A DNA stretch of 64,000 nt from contig JAPFBL010000104.1 in assembly GCA_026182355.1 (NCBI GenBank), positions 2,659,501-2,723,500 of the forward strand. The letters run 5' to 3'. The notes beneath the pieces are model-generated. The model worked only from the letters and a program-made list of their open reading frames with translations. It searched no databases and was not told where the DNA came from. Both the position numbers and the translations under genes were made by a program. The stretch comes from Hermatobates lingyangjiaoensis. Its lineage: Eukaryota > Arthropoda > Insecta > Hemiptera > Hermatobatidae. Positions 20,746 through 31,639 of this stretch are shown here, in pieces (positions within the stretch are counted from its first letter, which is position 1; the number at the start of each line of letters is the position of its first letter).

Positions 20746-21655
20746 AAAGTTATGTATAAATACAAATGTAAAACTCTATAATTATCAGCATTTATTAAAA
20801 AATAGATATTACATGCATTAGAAACATTTAAAAGTTTTTAAAATATTTATGGTGCGGCTGTATAGATTCAGTAATTGGGAGTCACTCATTCATGATTAAT
20901 GGGATTAATCATGGACTCAGGTGTCAAATTAATTTAAAAGGTAATTGAAAATGTCAGCTACTTCTATGCATCCCAGGCACCTGATATATTAATGTCCCAG
21001 CGCGGAGTCAAGTAGATATTAACTTTCTTCAGACTAAGATCGTTACCAAAATGGTCATAACTAATTCAAAAAAACTTAATTATATTTTTAATAAATTTGT
21101 ATATAGTTTGAATATGTAATTATTTCCGTATATTTTAAGTTGCAATTAGTTTTGTTTTGTTGTTACTTTATATTAACCTGTTTGAAGACAGGTTTGTGAG
21201 TTTTAAACCTCTACCTTTGTGAGTGGAGTGCTATTATTATATCATAGTATTTCCATAATAACCATGATTTACATTTCTATCTTTTTGTTTGAGATCAGTA
21301 TCAACGTAATAAGCATTGTTCAAATGTTCTTTTATCTACATTCCAGAACTAGGTATTCGAGCCTTAAAAGCAATGTCTATTCAAATCGTATTCTAAAGAT
21401 ATTAAATGTCGATATATTTAATCGATGTCATAAAATGTCGATATCATTAAGATATATTAATTAATATATATTTTATAGTATGCATAAAACGATGTACGAA
21501 TATTAAACTCTGGAATATTTGTTATGAAATAACTAATTTGGATAAAACAGATGACCGAGGTTTGCTTGGTTTGTGGGTCAAAGGTCATGCACAACAAGAC
21601 GTATGCTAAAATAGTGGACAGGCTTCTTACCCTTTTACCACATCTTTCAAAAATA
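20746..21655. other. AT-rich spacer, no gene recognised
   Basis: An 81-codon open frame at 21219-21464 has no recognisable domain. Nothing else is supported. Confidence 0.5.
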
Positions 21656-21732
21656 TAAGATTTCGTCGGGATCCAACCTACAACCTTTGCATTAGAAGTC
21701 CAACGCTCTATCCTCTGCATCAAAGGAACCCC
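21656..21732 (-). mobile_element. tRNA-Arg(UCU)-like sequence, probably a SINE head or tRNA relic
   Basis: On the minus strand, ATGCAGAGGATAGAGCG is an A-box-like D arm. GTTGGACTTCTAATGC is an anticodon arm with TCT in the loop. GTAGGTTGGATCCCGAC is a B-box/T arm with one mispair and TTGGATCC instead of TTCGAATCC. The acceptor ends do not pair well. A true tRNA-Arg gene would keep the T loop and acceptor stem, so a tRNA-derived SINE or pseudogene is more likely. Confidence 0.65.
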
Positions 21733-21778
21733 TTTCTTGACTGGTGGAGAATGAACTCCAATGAATACGCAATATATA

Positions 21779-21796
21779 CCCGACCCGGGTCGGGCT
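21779..21796. other. 16-bp GC-rich perfect palindrome
   Basis: CCCGACCCGGGTCGGG stands out in an AT-rich neighbourhood. It is followed by further GGGCCTGA/TTAGGCCCG complementary parts, so a hairpin of about 60 bases is possible. Function unknown. Confidence 0.7.
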
Positions 21797-21856
21797 TAAT
21801 ACCAGCGGGCCTGAGTCGGATTAGACTGTATTTTTTAGGCCCGATTTTACCTCTAA

Positions 21857-21859
21857 CAT

Positions 21860-21890
<31 letters not shown>
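21857..21890. repeat. (CA)n microsatellite
   Basis: CA run with one CT interruption. Confidence 0.95.
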
Positions 21891-21891
<1 letters not shown>

Positions 21892-22272
21892 ACCTCTCGC
21901 GAGTATTTTAAGATCATGATAACTAAATTTGTACCAAATCTACTAATCTACTAATACTTATTAGAGTGTTCAAAAAATATGATAAATTGTGACTTATAAG
22001 AGATCCAGATAAACTACAAAATTAACAAGAAGTAAATCACTTTTACATTTAAGTTCTTGCTCGTTTCTTACATCACTGCCTCATAGAAATGAAGACATAC
22101 TCGTAGTAACAGATTTCATACAACAAATAAATACATAAATAGTATAATGGTATTGGGGAAATATATATATAGCGTACTTACTGGTATTTCATATATACGT
22201 TTGTATTAATAGTAGTGTAGAGAGTGTTTTCGTAGCCATGGTTTGGAAATTGTAGTTCTGGTAGTGCTATGA

Positions 22273-23063
22273 ACAGTGTAGTTCTAATACTGGCATATAT
22301 AGTGAAGTTCTAATACTGGCATATATAGTGTAGTTATATTACTGGCATACATAGTGTAGTTCTAATACTGGCATAAATAGTGTAGTTCAAATACTGGCAT
22401 AAATAGTGTAGTTCTAATACTGGCATAAATATTGTAGTTCTAATACTGACATATACAGTGTAGTTCTAATATTGGCATATATATTGTAGTTCTAATACTG
22501 GCATAAATAGTGTAGTTCAAATACTGGCATAAATAGTGTAGTTCTAATACTGGCATAAATATTGTAGTTCTAATACTGACATATATAGTGTAGTTCTAAT
22601 ACTGGCATATATATTGTAGTTCTAATACTGGCATATATAGTGTAGTTCTAATACTGGCATAAATAGTGTAGTTCAAATACTGGCATAAATAGTGTAGTTC
22701 TAATACTGGCATAAATAGTGTAGTTCTAATACTAGCATAAATAGTGTAGTTCTAATACTAGCATAAATAGTGTAGTTCTATTACTTGCATAAATAGTGTA
22801 GTTCGAATAGTGGCATAAATAGTGTAGTTCTAATGCTGGCATAAATATTGTAGTTCTAATACTGACATATATAGTGTAGTTCTAATACTGGCATATATAT
22901 TGTAGTTCTAATACTGGCATATATAGTGTAGTTCTATTACTGGCATAAATAGTGTAGTTCAAATACTGGCATAAATAGTGTAGTTCTAATACTGGCATAA
23001 TAGTGTAGTTCTATTACTGGCATAAATAGTGTAGTTCTAATAGTGGCATAAATAGTGTAGCGG
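22273..23063. repeat. 26-bp minisatellite, about 30 units
   Basis: Head-to-tail units of TAGTGTAGTTCTAATACTGG plus CATAAA or CATATA. Variants include ATTGTAG, TTCAAATACTGG and ACTGACATATA. A five-unit (130-bp) higher-order block at about 22381-22510 is repeated almost exactly at 22511-22640. Upstream and downstream (22205-22272, 23064-23180) are degenerate GTAGT-rich edges. There is no spacer variation as in CRISPR. Confidence 0.97.
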
Positions 23064-23234
23064 CAGTAGTGGTTATATAATGTAGTTTTACATAAACCAC
23101 AGTGAGTGGTAATCGTGTTATGACTAGTTCATAACACTAGTGATAGTGTACAGAGTGCTAGAAGTTGTAATGGATGTAGTGTAGCTCTATGCAATAGCTG
23201 AAAACTATTCCTTGAACACGGAAAAAAACCAAAC

Positions 23235-23395
23235 AGAATATAGTGTGTTATTGGAGGTGGTGCACACACAGATGCTTACTTATCCCATAGAAATATAGGG
23301 TTGCATTCATATATAGTTAATTGATACATGATATGTAAAAAAGAAAATTAATATAATTTTTCAAGAGGAAATTAAACAAACTCACTGTATGTATG
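23235..23395 (+). repeat. Duplicated segment S, copy 1 (empty site of MITE)
   Basis: Shares ATAGTGTGTTATTGGAG, a TTATCCCATAGAAATATA block and an AAGAAAATTAA..TAA part with 24419-24840. It lacks the 259-bp MITE that sits in the other copy at CCATAGAA. Confidence 0.75.
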
Positions 23396-24412
23396 GAGGT
23401 GAAGAATGTATAAATAAATAAAGAATGGCTTTATTTTGTTTAGGAGAATTATTCTACTGTAATGAAACTTTAAATTCTTTAAAAAATCATTTTTTACATT
23501 TGTTTTTCGATCTCTTGCGAAAAATGACTGGCAGATGGGATATTGTTTGTCCCGGATATCGGGATATGGTGCCATTCGACTCACAAATAGACAGCAAGCC
23601 CAATTGATCATGTCTCTGTCTATTAGCCACGGCAATCGAAATGATTTGCTTTTTCATTTCCAGACTACACAACATTCAAAACAATATCTCAGTTCAAATC
23701 CACTCTATCAACTATCTCCGTATTACATTCCATCGGCGAATAGATAAACCTTTGTTCTTTATTTCCGTTTCTATTCCAGAAATATCGTAAAATAGTTTTT
23801 CCAATACATTTTAAACCATTTATTTAAATTACATTCCACCAACTAATGACCAACGAATATTTTTGCCTACTGTAGAGCAAGTTAAAGTTAGCAGTTTCAG
23901 GTCATGAACTTACTGCTGCTGAATTACTGTACTACTTTGATTGTGGCGTCAGTAAGGAAATGTCTGTAGTCTTTGTTGAATTAGTCAAAATTTAAATATT
24001 TGTATTTGATCTCAAATAGAGTGAATATTTCAATATTGAATTCTAAGTTCAATATTGAAGTTATACTTCAACATTTACAACACTTCGTGGCCGTTTAGGC
24101 TTTTAAATACATTCCTTGAGTTGTGAAAGAGTTGTCAGTCTAGCAAAGGTAATTTTAGGCTTCCAAAAATTTACGTGATGCGAAAACGATGGGTCTTGGC
24201 GACAAATGTCTGTAATGTGAAGTATTCTGCTAAAAATGACGGAGTTTGTACTTTTTTCACTGAGTTTCAACACGTCCTCTTACTTTCTCCTCCATATACC
24301 AGCAGCTGATGAACCTCTATTGGTTTATTTCCCATTAGAATCTCTCAAATGTTATGGACACAAAGTGAAATATGCAAACATTGACAATTTTTTTCACCAA
24401 CAGATAACAATG
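23396..24412. other. Spacer, no gene recognised
   Basis: Overlapping short open frames on both strands at 23372-23750 show no recognisable domain. The rest is AT-rich. Confidence 0.5.
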
Positions 24413-24418
24413 TTTCAA

Positions 24419-24840
24419 ATAGTGTGTTATTGGAGTGCACGCATAGATGATTATTTATCCCATAGAACAGTGGTTTTCAAACTATTCAATATGGCGGCAC
24501 CCTAGGAAGCGACTATATTTTGGCGGCACAACTGCCATGTTATATATATTCTTAAACTTAGCAGTACCTTTTAAAACACATGTAAATTTAATCATTGAAA
24601 ACGCACACTTACCATATTAGTGAGAAACGTGAGGTTTGTAAATCACAGGACGCAAAAAATATATTATATTATATTATTTTTTTATTAATATATATATTTT
24701 CGCGGCACACACTTTGGGAATCACTGCCATAGAAATATAAGGTCGGTTTTCAAATAGTTAATACCAGCATATATTGATGCAGAAAAGAAAATTAAAATAA
24801 CTGTTGAAGAAGAAATGAGTCATACCGTATGTAAAGGTAA
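24419..24840 (+). repeat. Duplicated segment S, copy 2 (filled site)
   Basis: Same segment as 23235-23395, interrupted after CCATAGAA by the MITE at 24468-24726. It resumes with CCATAGAAATATAAGG. Confidence 0.75.
24468..24726. mobile_element. hAT-type MITE, 259 bp, with 8-bp target duplication
   Basis: Ends are CAGTGGTTTTCAAACT and, inverted, CAGTGATTCCCAAAGT. Both continue into GGCGGCA or GCCGCG on the inside. The exact 8-bp direct repeat CCATAGAA lies at 24460-24467 and 24727-24734. CAGTG..TCxAA ends and 8-bp duplications are typical of hAT elements. The interior is AT-rich without an open frame, so it moved using a transposase from elsewhere. Confidence 0.95.
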
Positions 24841-25390
24841 TGGTAAGCGACACTATCGGTAGGGCAGTATCTATAGAGGAATAGAAAAGGTAAACTTAAT
24901 ACACTGCAAACACAGGTCTATCTAGGGATAACAAGAAAAATAGCCACCTGCACTACATCCAGCATGAAAAAGTCATTAATGAATGACTGCAATCCTTCAG
25001 GTCAAATTGATTGCTATAAAGTTTTATATGAAGAGTATTTTGAAAAAACATTTTCCCATACTCAAAAATTTAAAGGGGATTGTCTGATCTATTCAAAAAC
25101 ATGTCAATAAAAAGAAGTTAACTTTCTTGTGAGTACCTGGACACATGGGGATGCAAGTGAACGTGTCAGTTTGGAGTCAAGTAAATCTGCTGCCTGGTGC
25201 CATTTTGAACGTCATCCTCCCAGTTAACCCCATATACAATTAATAATAATGAAGCAAACTAAGGTTGGCTAGAACAACCAGACCTATTCAGTCTAACAGT
25301 CCCACTCCAGCAAAATTTAAATGTTTAAATTATATAATAAATCTGTAAATGAATGATTGTTTGTAAAGTCTATAACATTGGGATACTGAC
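24841..25390. other. Probable intron of the DPP-like gene, no exon seen
   Basis: Lies downstream (minus strand) of the DPP-like exon. A moderately GC-rich patch at 25130-25235 has no open frame matching the family. Confidence 0.45.
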
Positions 25391-25702
25391 TATGGTGTTG
25401 TTTTCAACCAAGCGAGTGAAGTTGTCGTGAGCAGGGTTGTAGACAGCCAGTCCAGCGTCGTCAGTCTGGAAGACAAAGTGCTTGGGGTCGAGCCACTGCG
25501 GAGGCAGTCGGTGAACGCGGTACTCGCCTCTCAGGTACTTGTCAAGTACTAGCCGTCGCCCACTGTAGTACAACAACTCGTCTACGTAGCCTAGAGTGTA
25601 GATGGCGCACACTATACCCAGTATCACCACACCAATCACTAGCAGCGAGAGGATCACAGAACACCAGTTACGACTTTCATCCGCCTCGCTGTACACCAGC
25701 TC
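25391..25702 (-). CDS. DPP6/DPP10-like protein, transmembrane exon
   Basis: The minus strand has the acceptor CTTTTCAG ending at 25703, then a 104-codon phase-0 exon. A donor GTCAGT starts at 25390, immediately after the codon ATA; GTATCC at 25386 is a weaker alternative. The peptide begins ELVYSEADESRNW, the juxtamembrane RNW mark of DPP6, DPP10 and insect relatives. A single hydrophobic helix follows at about residues 14-40 (SVILSLLVIGVVILGIVCAI). Then comes the extracellular start GRRLVLDKYLRGEYRV, QWLDPKHFVFQTDDAGLAVY and FTRLVENNTI. That is the beginning of the beta-propeller, with NxT sites at residues 94 and 101. DPP6/10 are type II proteins that modulate Kv4 channels and have lost peptidase activity. 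The catalytic exons are not seen, so enzyme or regulator cannot be decided here. Confidence 0.9.
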
Positions 25703-25703
25703 C

Positions 25704-26770
25704 TGAAAAGCCAAAACCAACCTTTGAATTCCAGTAAAAAATATATCAATTGAAAACGAATACATAAATAATATGAGGCTTTGTACGTATGACTATGGTG
25801 ATCAAATCAGCGGTTAACATAAATAGCCTTATTTTTTTGTCTAAAAAATTTTCAAGCTTTAGTTACAGGTAATTTGAAGAGATTCAAGTTTATACTGTCA
25901 ATAAGTGGTCACCAACAGCGTTCCAAATTGTGTACATATAATGTAAGCTATATATAATAAGCTATATTCATGATGTTACCACTACAAATAGTTACTACTC
26001 GCGTAACACTAACAAAAAATTCACAAGGATAACAAAAGATTACAACAAGTTGTTCTATAATCCACGGTACCCTTCATAATTGAGTAGAAGAAAACGTCAG
26101 CTTTGATACATTGGTCCCTAAAAGAAATAAGCAAAATGAAGTTACATTTCTTAGAACTTAACCCAATTCATTTTTATTTAATAAGTTGTCACATTTCATC
26201 TTTGCAATGCGATCCTGTGCTCCTTATAAACAAATATCATTGTCTCCACAGATTATTGTTTTTTTTTTAATTCATTTACTTTTTCATTTTTTCATGCAAA
26301 ATAATGTGAAATGTTCGGTTCTAGTTCTTTTTTGTGCTATATTTTTACATATTTCGCACAAAACATCAGACACTTGAAGTTATTGTCAGACAAATAGAAT
26401 TAAATGTTAGTTGCCTCACATATACTCGCTCCATACAATAGCGTCAAAAAATGATATTATTTTATGATACATTAATTTTTCCATATGCATGAGGATGCAA
26501 TTTTTACATGAAAAACGATGCACATAAAAAAGAAAATTATATTTACGAAAGAATATTTAAGAACTGAATTCTTATAGTTATGTTTAGTGATATTTAAATA
26601 ACGATTCAAAATTGTTCGTTATTCTGAATTCAGCTAATAAATTTTGTAACTTATGGATTGACTTTAAACTATAATTAAAATGTAGCTGCAAACCACATTC
26701 AAGAATATTATTGGACAACTAGTAGTCTACCATGAGTTCACACGGGTGGATAGACATATAATATAATATT
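25704..26770. other. AT-rich intronic stretch
   Basis: No repeat or exon recognised apart from short low-complexity runs. Confidence 0.45.
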
Positions 26771-26774
26771 CGTT

Positions 26775-26995
26775 GGATAGACACGTGTTCAGTGTCAAGT
26801 GTTCATTCAGATTACAGTTGTTGTTAAAATCCACATACTATTTATCTTTGTAAAATAATTTGTGATGTAATACTTAGTTTTTCTGTTTCAAAATTTATAC
26901 TTCTGCCTACAAAAAAGGATTTAAATAAAGACCAAAACGTTGGCAATGAGAGTTTAATTTGAACATGAAGAACTGACCGAGTCCCGATATATAGT
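26775..26995 (+). repeat. Family-E interspersed repeat, copy 2
   Basis: Matches 7040-7228 in TAATACTTAGTTTTTCTGTT, ACTTCTGCCTA, GACCAAAACGTTGGCAATGA and the end GAGTCCCGATATATAG. Confidence 0.7.
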
Positions 26996-27149
26996 TTTGT
27001 TTATATATATAGTATTTAAAAGAAACGGGCCAACGAAAATACCAATAAAAATTTTATATATTTAAAAGAAATCCAACTCAACGAGACAACTTGAGTAAGG
27101 AGCAAATCCTTACTGTTGAGTCTCTCATGAGAGGAGAAGTTATTCAGAA

Positions 27150-28000
27150 GATCATTCAAAGAACGTTTAACTCAGTAGCAGGGTCAGAAGGCAACTAGAA
27201 TCAATAAGTTGTCTCATAGTCTCACGTCGATAGTCATCGTAATATATGAGAACAACATATGATACTTCGTCTGCTGGCATGATTATTAGCGACATTTTTT
27301 TATTACACGGTTTTTGTCGTTTTTTTTTTAAATTATAAAGGACTTTTCCCTCATGAGGGATCAGGTTGTCGAAAGGTTTTAGAGAATTAAGGAAGCCAGG
27401 ATTAGAACTTTTTTTTTTGAGCAAAGTAGTTACAAAATGTTCAAGTGGGTGAGAGGGAAACTGTATGAGGGAATTATGAATTTTCATATTGGAATCATTC
27501 ACATCAGCACCATATGATTTACAAAAATATCTCCACCTAAGTGACCTACAGAACATTTGAATAACCTAATGGAACAGGAGAAAAAGTAATAACCTAGGAT
27601 ATTATACTTTCTTCGTGAACAGTCAATATGCGAGATGAAATGTTACAAATGTTTTCCTTACTCTCAGGCTGATTATATTTGGGATTAGGGATAGGTTGAG
27701 ATCTAGGATTAGGTTGAGAAGTTCAATTAGATAAGTGTCAAAGGAAAGGTGGGACCATGTTCTGGTAGAAAGTAAGGATTTTGAAACAGGTGTGATGGTA
27801 AATGGAAGGGTAGTGGAATTCTAGATTCAAATACGAACAGTACAACTTGGACAACTTCTTCATTTCACGGGACCGGGATTTATTGAGGTGTTCATCGGCA
27901 ATGGAAAGAAACTCTTTAATTTTTCGGAGGTAGATAGGTAATACAGTTAATAAAAGTTTGATAGTAGAACACAGTTTGGCAAGATGTGAATCCTAATTTA
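27150..28000 (-). pseudogene. PLE-2-like N-terminal coding region
   Basis: The minus strand from about 27985 reads LAKLCSTIKLLLTVLPIYLR, then KIKEFLSIADEHLNKSRSRE and MKKLSKLYCSYLNLEF. A stop follows, then further decayed sequence to about 27560. It continues in the frame at 27167-27556 with MFCRSLRWRYFCKSYG. LNSLKPFDNLIPHEGKVLYN comes next, then MSLIIMPADEVSYVVLIYYD. The last blocks match PLE-2 at 12.02-12.37 kb (MFCRALRW.., LLIMPPDKGSAVVLMDRE). This is the N-terminal third, missing from the other copies, and it stops before the RT palm. Several breaks make it a pseudogene. Confidence 0.82.
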
Positions 28001-28539
28001 TTATTATTCCTCAGAGATGTATTATTATTTTAAATATAATAAATTTAATATAAAACTAATACTGGTAAGTTGAGTAAGTTGCAGAGAATAATTGAAACAT
28101 GAGGTGGCTATTAGGCAGTGAAACTAGAGAGGAATAGCAGATAAGGACATTTTAAGAGTCAACCATTAGGAGGGATGTTCATAGATCAACAAGGCGACAA
28201 AAACTCAATATAAACTGTGTAGTTGACTAATTTACGAGAAAGATAAGATTTTGTTTCAACCAGTAAACCACCAATAAAATAAAACAGCAGAAAATATAAG
28301 CCATAAAAATAATACGACTAAGTAAATAAAATAACACAAAGAGGTAAAATAATCTGTAATAGTAGAAGAAAGAAATACTGCATAAATATTAAATTGAATT
28401 AAGAGACAGAAATAGAAATAAAAGACTGAGCTAGTAAAGGAATAAGGGGCTAAAAAATACAAGGAAGTCGGAGCCCGGCACTATACGCACTTGACAAATC
28501 AAATCAAATCTGATTGGGCAAATCACTTCGAAAACTTTT

Positions 28540-28610
28540 AGAAACAAATAAAAATCATATTCAATACTTCCATCCTTTTCATGGTCGTCCTCAGGAAAGG
28601 AAGTTGATCG
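28540..28610 (-). repeat. 5' region of the PLE-2-like copy with hairpin motif
   Basis: Motif at 28566-28594 (minus): CTGAGGA, C, GACC/GGAT, GGAAG. It lies upstream of the N-terminal coding region at 27.2-28.0 kb on the same strand. In this copy the motif is therefore at the 5' side, as expected if the segment is present at both ends of full-length elements. Confidence 0.55.
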
Positions 28611-30425
28611 GCGAGAGGACGAAAGACAACTCACTGTACAACTTCACAGAATATGTGCAGGCCAAAACGAAAACGAAAAAGGTAGTAGAAGTAGCTGAAG
28701 AAGAATAACAGTGGAGAAAAAATAATACAAAAATAATAATAAAAAAGGAATCTTTAAAAAAAGAATACATATATATATAATATATACATACATGCTATAA
28801 AATTATAGTTAAATGATTTTGAATAATTAGTATAGCTTTATCTAACTTATAGTTCTTAATTTAAGGTATTGAATAAAGTGTAAAAGAATGAATCATTATT
28901 AGACAAACAATTAACATAAACCAGTTTAGTAAAAATAATAAATAATCTCTGTATCACTGACAACTTTACATTTTTACGGTTTATTTAGAAGTTGAATTGA
29001 TTAGTAGACAACACAGGGAAAGTGAGTTGAATAAACGTTTTAGAAAATAAAATTTATATCCACTAAGTGTTTACAGATTTTTTCTAAAGTTTTTTTTAAA
29101 CATTTTGTTCGGATAAATTTTTTTATTCTATCAAGTTTTTATATAGTTTATCGCTCATAAGTCTTATATATTTAGACGTGAATTCTCATACTCCTTTGCA
29201 AGGCAAAATTAATGATACTGACTTCAATAATTGGTAGAGCACCAATTTAAAATAGTCTTGCAACTGCAAATTGTTTTGAATTAAAAATCATCTAAATGAC
29301 GTCATTATGTACATTTGCGTATAACACATACATCAAACATATATTTCCAAGTAATAACTTTCTTGTTGTTATAAAATGTACGTAATTATGGAATATATTT
29401 CTATTGCTCAAGATAAAAACTAAAGGGAATTATAATTGAAGCATCTGTAAAATTACTTCCATGAAATTATGAAATATAAGTTGAACAACTTTTTCCGCCA
29501 ATTTTATTTTATTTTGCAATTAATAAATCCATTTTGGCATTATTATTGCTTTGTAACATATTAAATGTGACTGATTCAAAAGGTTTCTAATTTTTAGTAA
29601 AATGAAGATCCGTTGTTGTGGAGGTCGTTATCTTGATCGCACTTGGTGCCGCTTTGTTACGTTTTATAGAGCAAGTATTTTATATGTTTGAGATAAGCAA
29701 TATTTTATTTTCATCAAATTTAAATGAAATTTTCAATAAATCAGATTGACGTTTTATGAATATTACATTCCGCTGTAATTGTCAATCACATTACTTCTAC
29801 TATTTTAATATGGTATTTCCTGCAGAGTTGGTAGACAATACTACAATTCCAAAAATGTTGACATTTGATGAATAATTTGATGATGATGAAATATCCTGAT
29901 TAACTATTGCAGAAAACCCAGTAATAACCCACATCCTATTATACTTACACACTTGACAACCTGACATTAATAGAAAAAGGAAAAGAACCTCAAACTATAA
30001 TATAAGTTAATGTGCATTGAATAGATATATCAAACGAAAAATAACTAGAAAACTGATTTATAATGTATATTGAAAACTAAAGTTTTAAAAAACCGTATTG
30101 GAAAATATATTACAATATAGGATGATGAACTACATACTAGTTTAAATAAACAACTCGCAGAAGTATACTAAATTTGATATCAACATTGTACCTAAATTCG
30201 TAATTCAATCTGACATTAAATTATTTCTTGTGGAGGAGATGAAGAAATGTTTTTCTTTCTTGGAGAGGATGTGAAGTTATTGCTCATCTCCACTTTAATT
30301 CAAAAAAAAAAAACTACAACACTTTTGATATATTAGCAAAATGATTGTGTTTAAATGGTTTTCAGTTTTGCTTATTGTTTATAGTTGAATCTTTGTAGCT
30401 GTACAAAATTTCATAGCTAACATTT
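28611..30425. other. AT-rich intronic stretch, no gene
   Basis: A short TA run lies at 28769-28782. No domain or repeat boundary was recognised in the remainder. Confidence 0.5.
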
Positions 30426-30434
30426 CTTTTTGAT

Positions 30435-30610
30435 TTAATAAATTTATATGTATAACAAGATTTTAATAAACATGTGAAAAATAAGTATCTAAACCTCAGT
30501 AAAAAATCAGATAAATGACTATGACCTTTGAACCACAGCAACTGTTTTTGTTTAAATCTCACTGATACTGAAATAGTCATTTTCCTGATTTTCTCACTGA
30601 GGTTATACGT

Positions 30611-30611
<1 letters not shown>
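30435..30611. repeat. Diverged family-B palindrome
   Basis: Arms around CCTCAGTAAAAAATCAGATA and its inverted partner near 30580-30604 (CTGATTTTCTCACTGAGG). The centre holds TTTGAACCAC, similar to the family-B motif end. The right side ends at the TA run. Confidence 0.65.

Positions 30612-30656
<45 letters not shown>
30612..30656. repeat. (TA)n microsatellite
   Basis: Pure TA run between diverged family-B and family-D tails. Confidence 0.95.
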
Positions 30657-30659
<3 letters not shown>

Positions 30660-30907
30660 AAAGGAAAGAGAAAAATATAAAAACACACAAAAAAACGACT
30701 CACAACGATATTTTGACATTCGTCGTCATCGGACAGAAGTAGTCTCCCTTTGAGTAGCAGAAGCTAACTCTCACGACGATATTTTGACATTCGTCGTCAT
30801 CGGACAGAAGTAGTCCCTTTGAGTAGCAGAAGCTAACTCTCACGACGATATTTTGACATTCGTCGTCATCGGACAGAAGTAGTCCCTTTGAGTAGCAGAA
30901 GCTAACT
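30657..30907 (-). repeat. Family-D tail with its motif in three tandem copies
   Basis: Units of 69-71 bp start at about 30706, 30777 and 30846. Each holds, on the minus strand, CCGATGA, C, GAC/GTC, AAAAT. The shared linker is TTAGCTTCTGCTACTCAAAG. GTGAGT lies after the last one on that strand (30703-30698). Single-copy family-D tails are at 35.8, 35.9 and 55.3 kb. The open minus frame across it simply repeats with the unit. Confidence 0.92.
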
Positions 30908-31062
30908 ATATATATATTCAGGTAACTCACCACCAATTAAAGAAGATAGTCGCTCTAAGGCTTTTCGTTTTCACGTCGTCAGAGAGCAAGTGAATACAAG
31001 TTGTAAGCAGGTTATGAATTTTGATTTAAAGAAGGAGTAAGATTGGCATCATTGACAGTGAT
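30908..31062 (-). repeat. PLE tail family N with motif
   Basis: Motif at 30961-30982 (minus): CTGACGA, C, GT..AC, GAAAA. A GTGAGTTACC lies further downstream on that strand. The neighbourhood shares CAGAGAGCAAG with the family-H tail at 8.56 kb. Confidence 0.65.
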
Positions 31063-31437
31063 TTATACATATATATTAGTATAAATTGGCAGCAGATTCT
31101 CATTTAAACATATTTCATTGAAATAAACGGCAGCTTCCGCATTCACGACTTTAATACTCGTCCTTTCCAGTCTCCTGACTATTTTTCTTTGAGTGGAGGG
31201 AAGTTTCCACAAAAGTTGTACTAATGACATGTTATAACACTTTAGGCACTCGGTCATTGTTTAAAAACACTCAGTAATTACTGAAGTGTCTTTAAACAAT
31301 GACCGAGTTCCTAAAGTGTTATAACATGTCATTAGTACAACTTTTGTGGAAACTTCCCTCCACTCAAAGAGAAATAGTCAGGAGACTGGAAAGGACGAGT
31401 ATTAAAGTCGTGAATGCGGAAGCTGCCGTTTATTTCA

Positions 31438-31440
<3 letters not shown>
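31063..31440. repeat. Large palindrome made from a PLE N-terminal coding segment
   Basis: The arms (about 31118-31279 and 31284-31438) are almost exact inverted copies of about 155 bp, with the centre near 31281. Both encode the same peptide outward: LVQLLWKLPSTQRKIVRRLE, then VVNAEAAVYFNEICLNE (minus arm at 31063-31257). This matches the N-terminal block that precedes TA runs elsewhere. The right arm stops at the TA run after FN, and the left continues to LLPIYTNIYV. Confidence 0.9.

Positions 31441-31491
<51 letters not shown>
31440..31491. repeat. (TA)n microsatellite
   Basis: TA run with one break, flanked on both sides by PLE N-terminal fragments pointing inward. Confidence 0.95.
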
Positions 31492-31493
<2 letters not shown>

Positions 31494-31620
31494 TTGTACA
31501 TTTTTGTAGCAGTCCCTCTTGTATACATACATTGTTAAAAATTAGACCAAATTTAGCTGAAACTTGCTTTTTCATAAGTTCTCGAGTTTCCGGAATAACG
31601 ATTTTGTTACTGTATCCAGA
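31492..31620 (-). pseudogene. PLE N-terminal fragment
   Basis: The minus strand reads GYSNKIVIPETRELMKKQVS, AKFGLIFNN, EGLLQKCTNIYI and then runs into the TA tract. It is the same block as at 3.7 and 19.7 kb. Confidence 0.75.
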
Positions 31621-31639
31621 GAATATAGTAAGTTACCAA

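Noticed and set aside
21656..21732. Functional tRNA-Arg gene
   Set aside because: The acceptor stem does not pair and the T loop departs from the invariant TTCGA.
22273..23063. CRISPR array
   Set aside because: Units are contiguous 26-bp repeats without unique spacers, in a eukaryotic context.
23372..23747. Four overlapping open frames on both strands
   Set aside because: Mutual shadows with no family resemblance; no one strand is favoured.
30700..30936. 78-codon minus-strand open frame as a repeat protein
   Set aside because: The periodicity comes from the 69-bp tandem DNA repeat carrying the hairpin motif.
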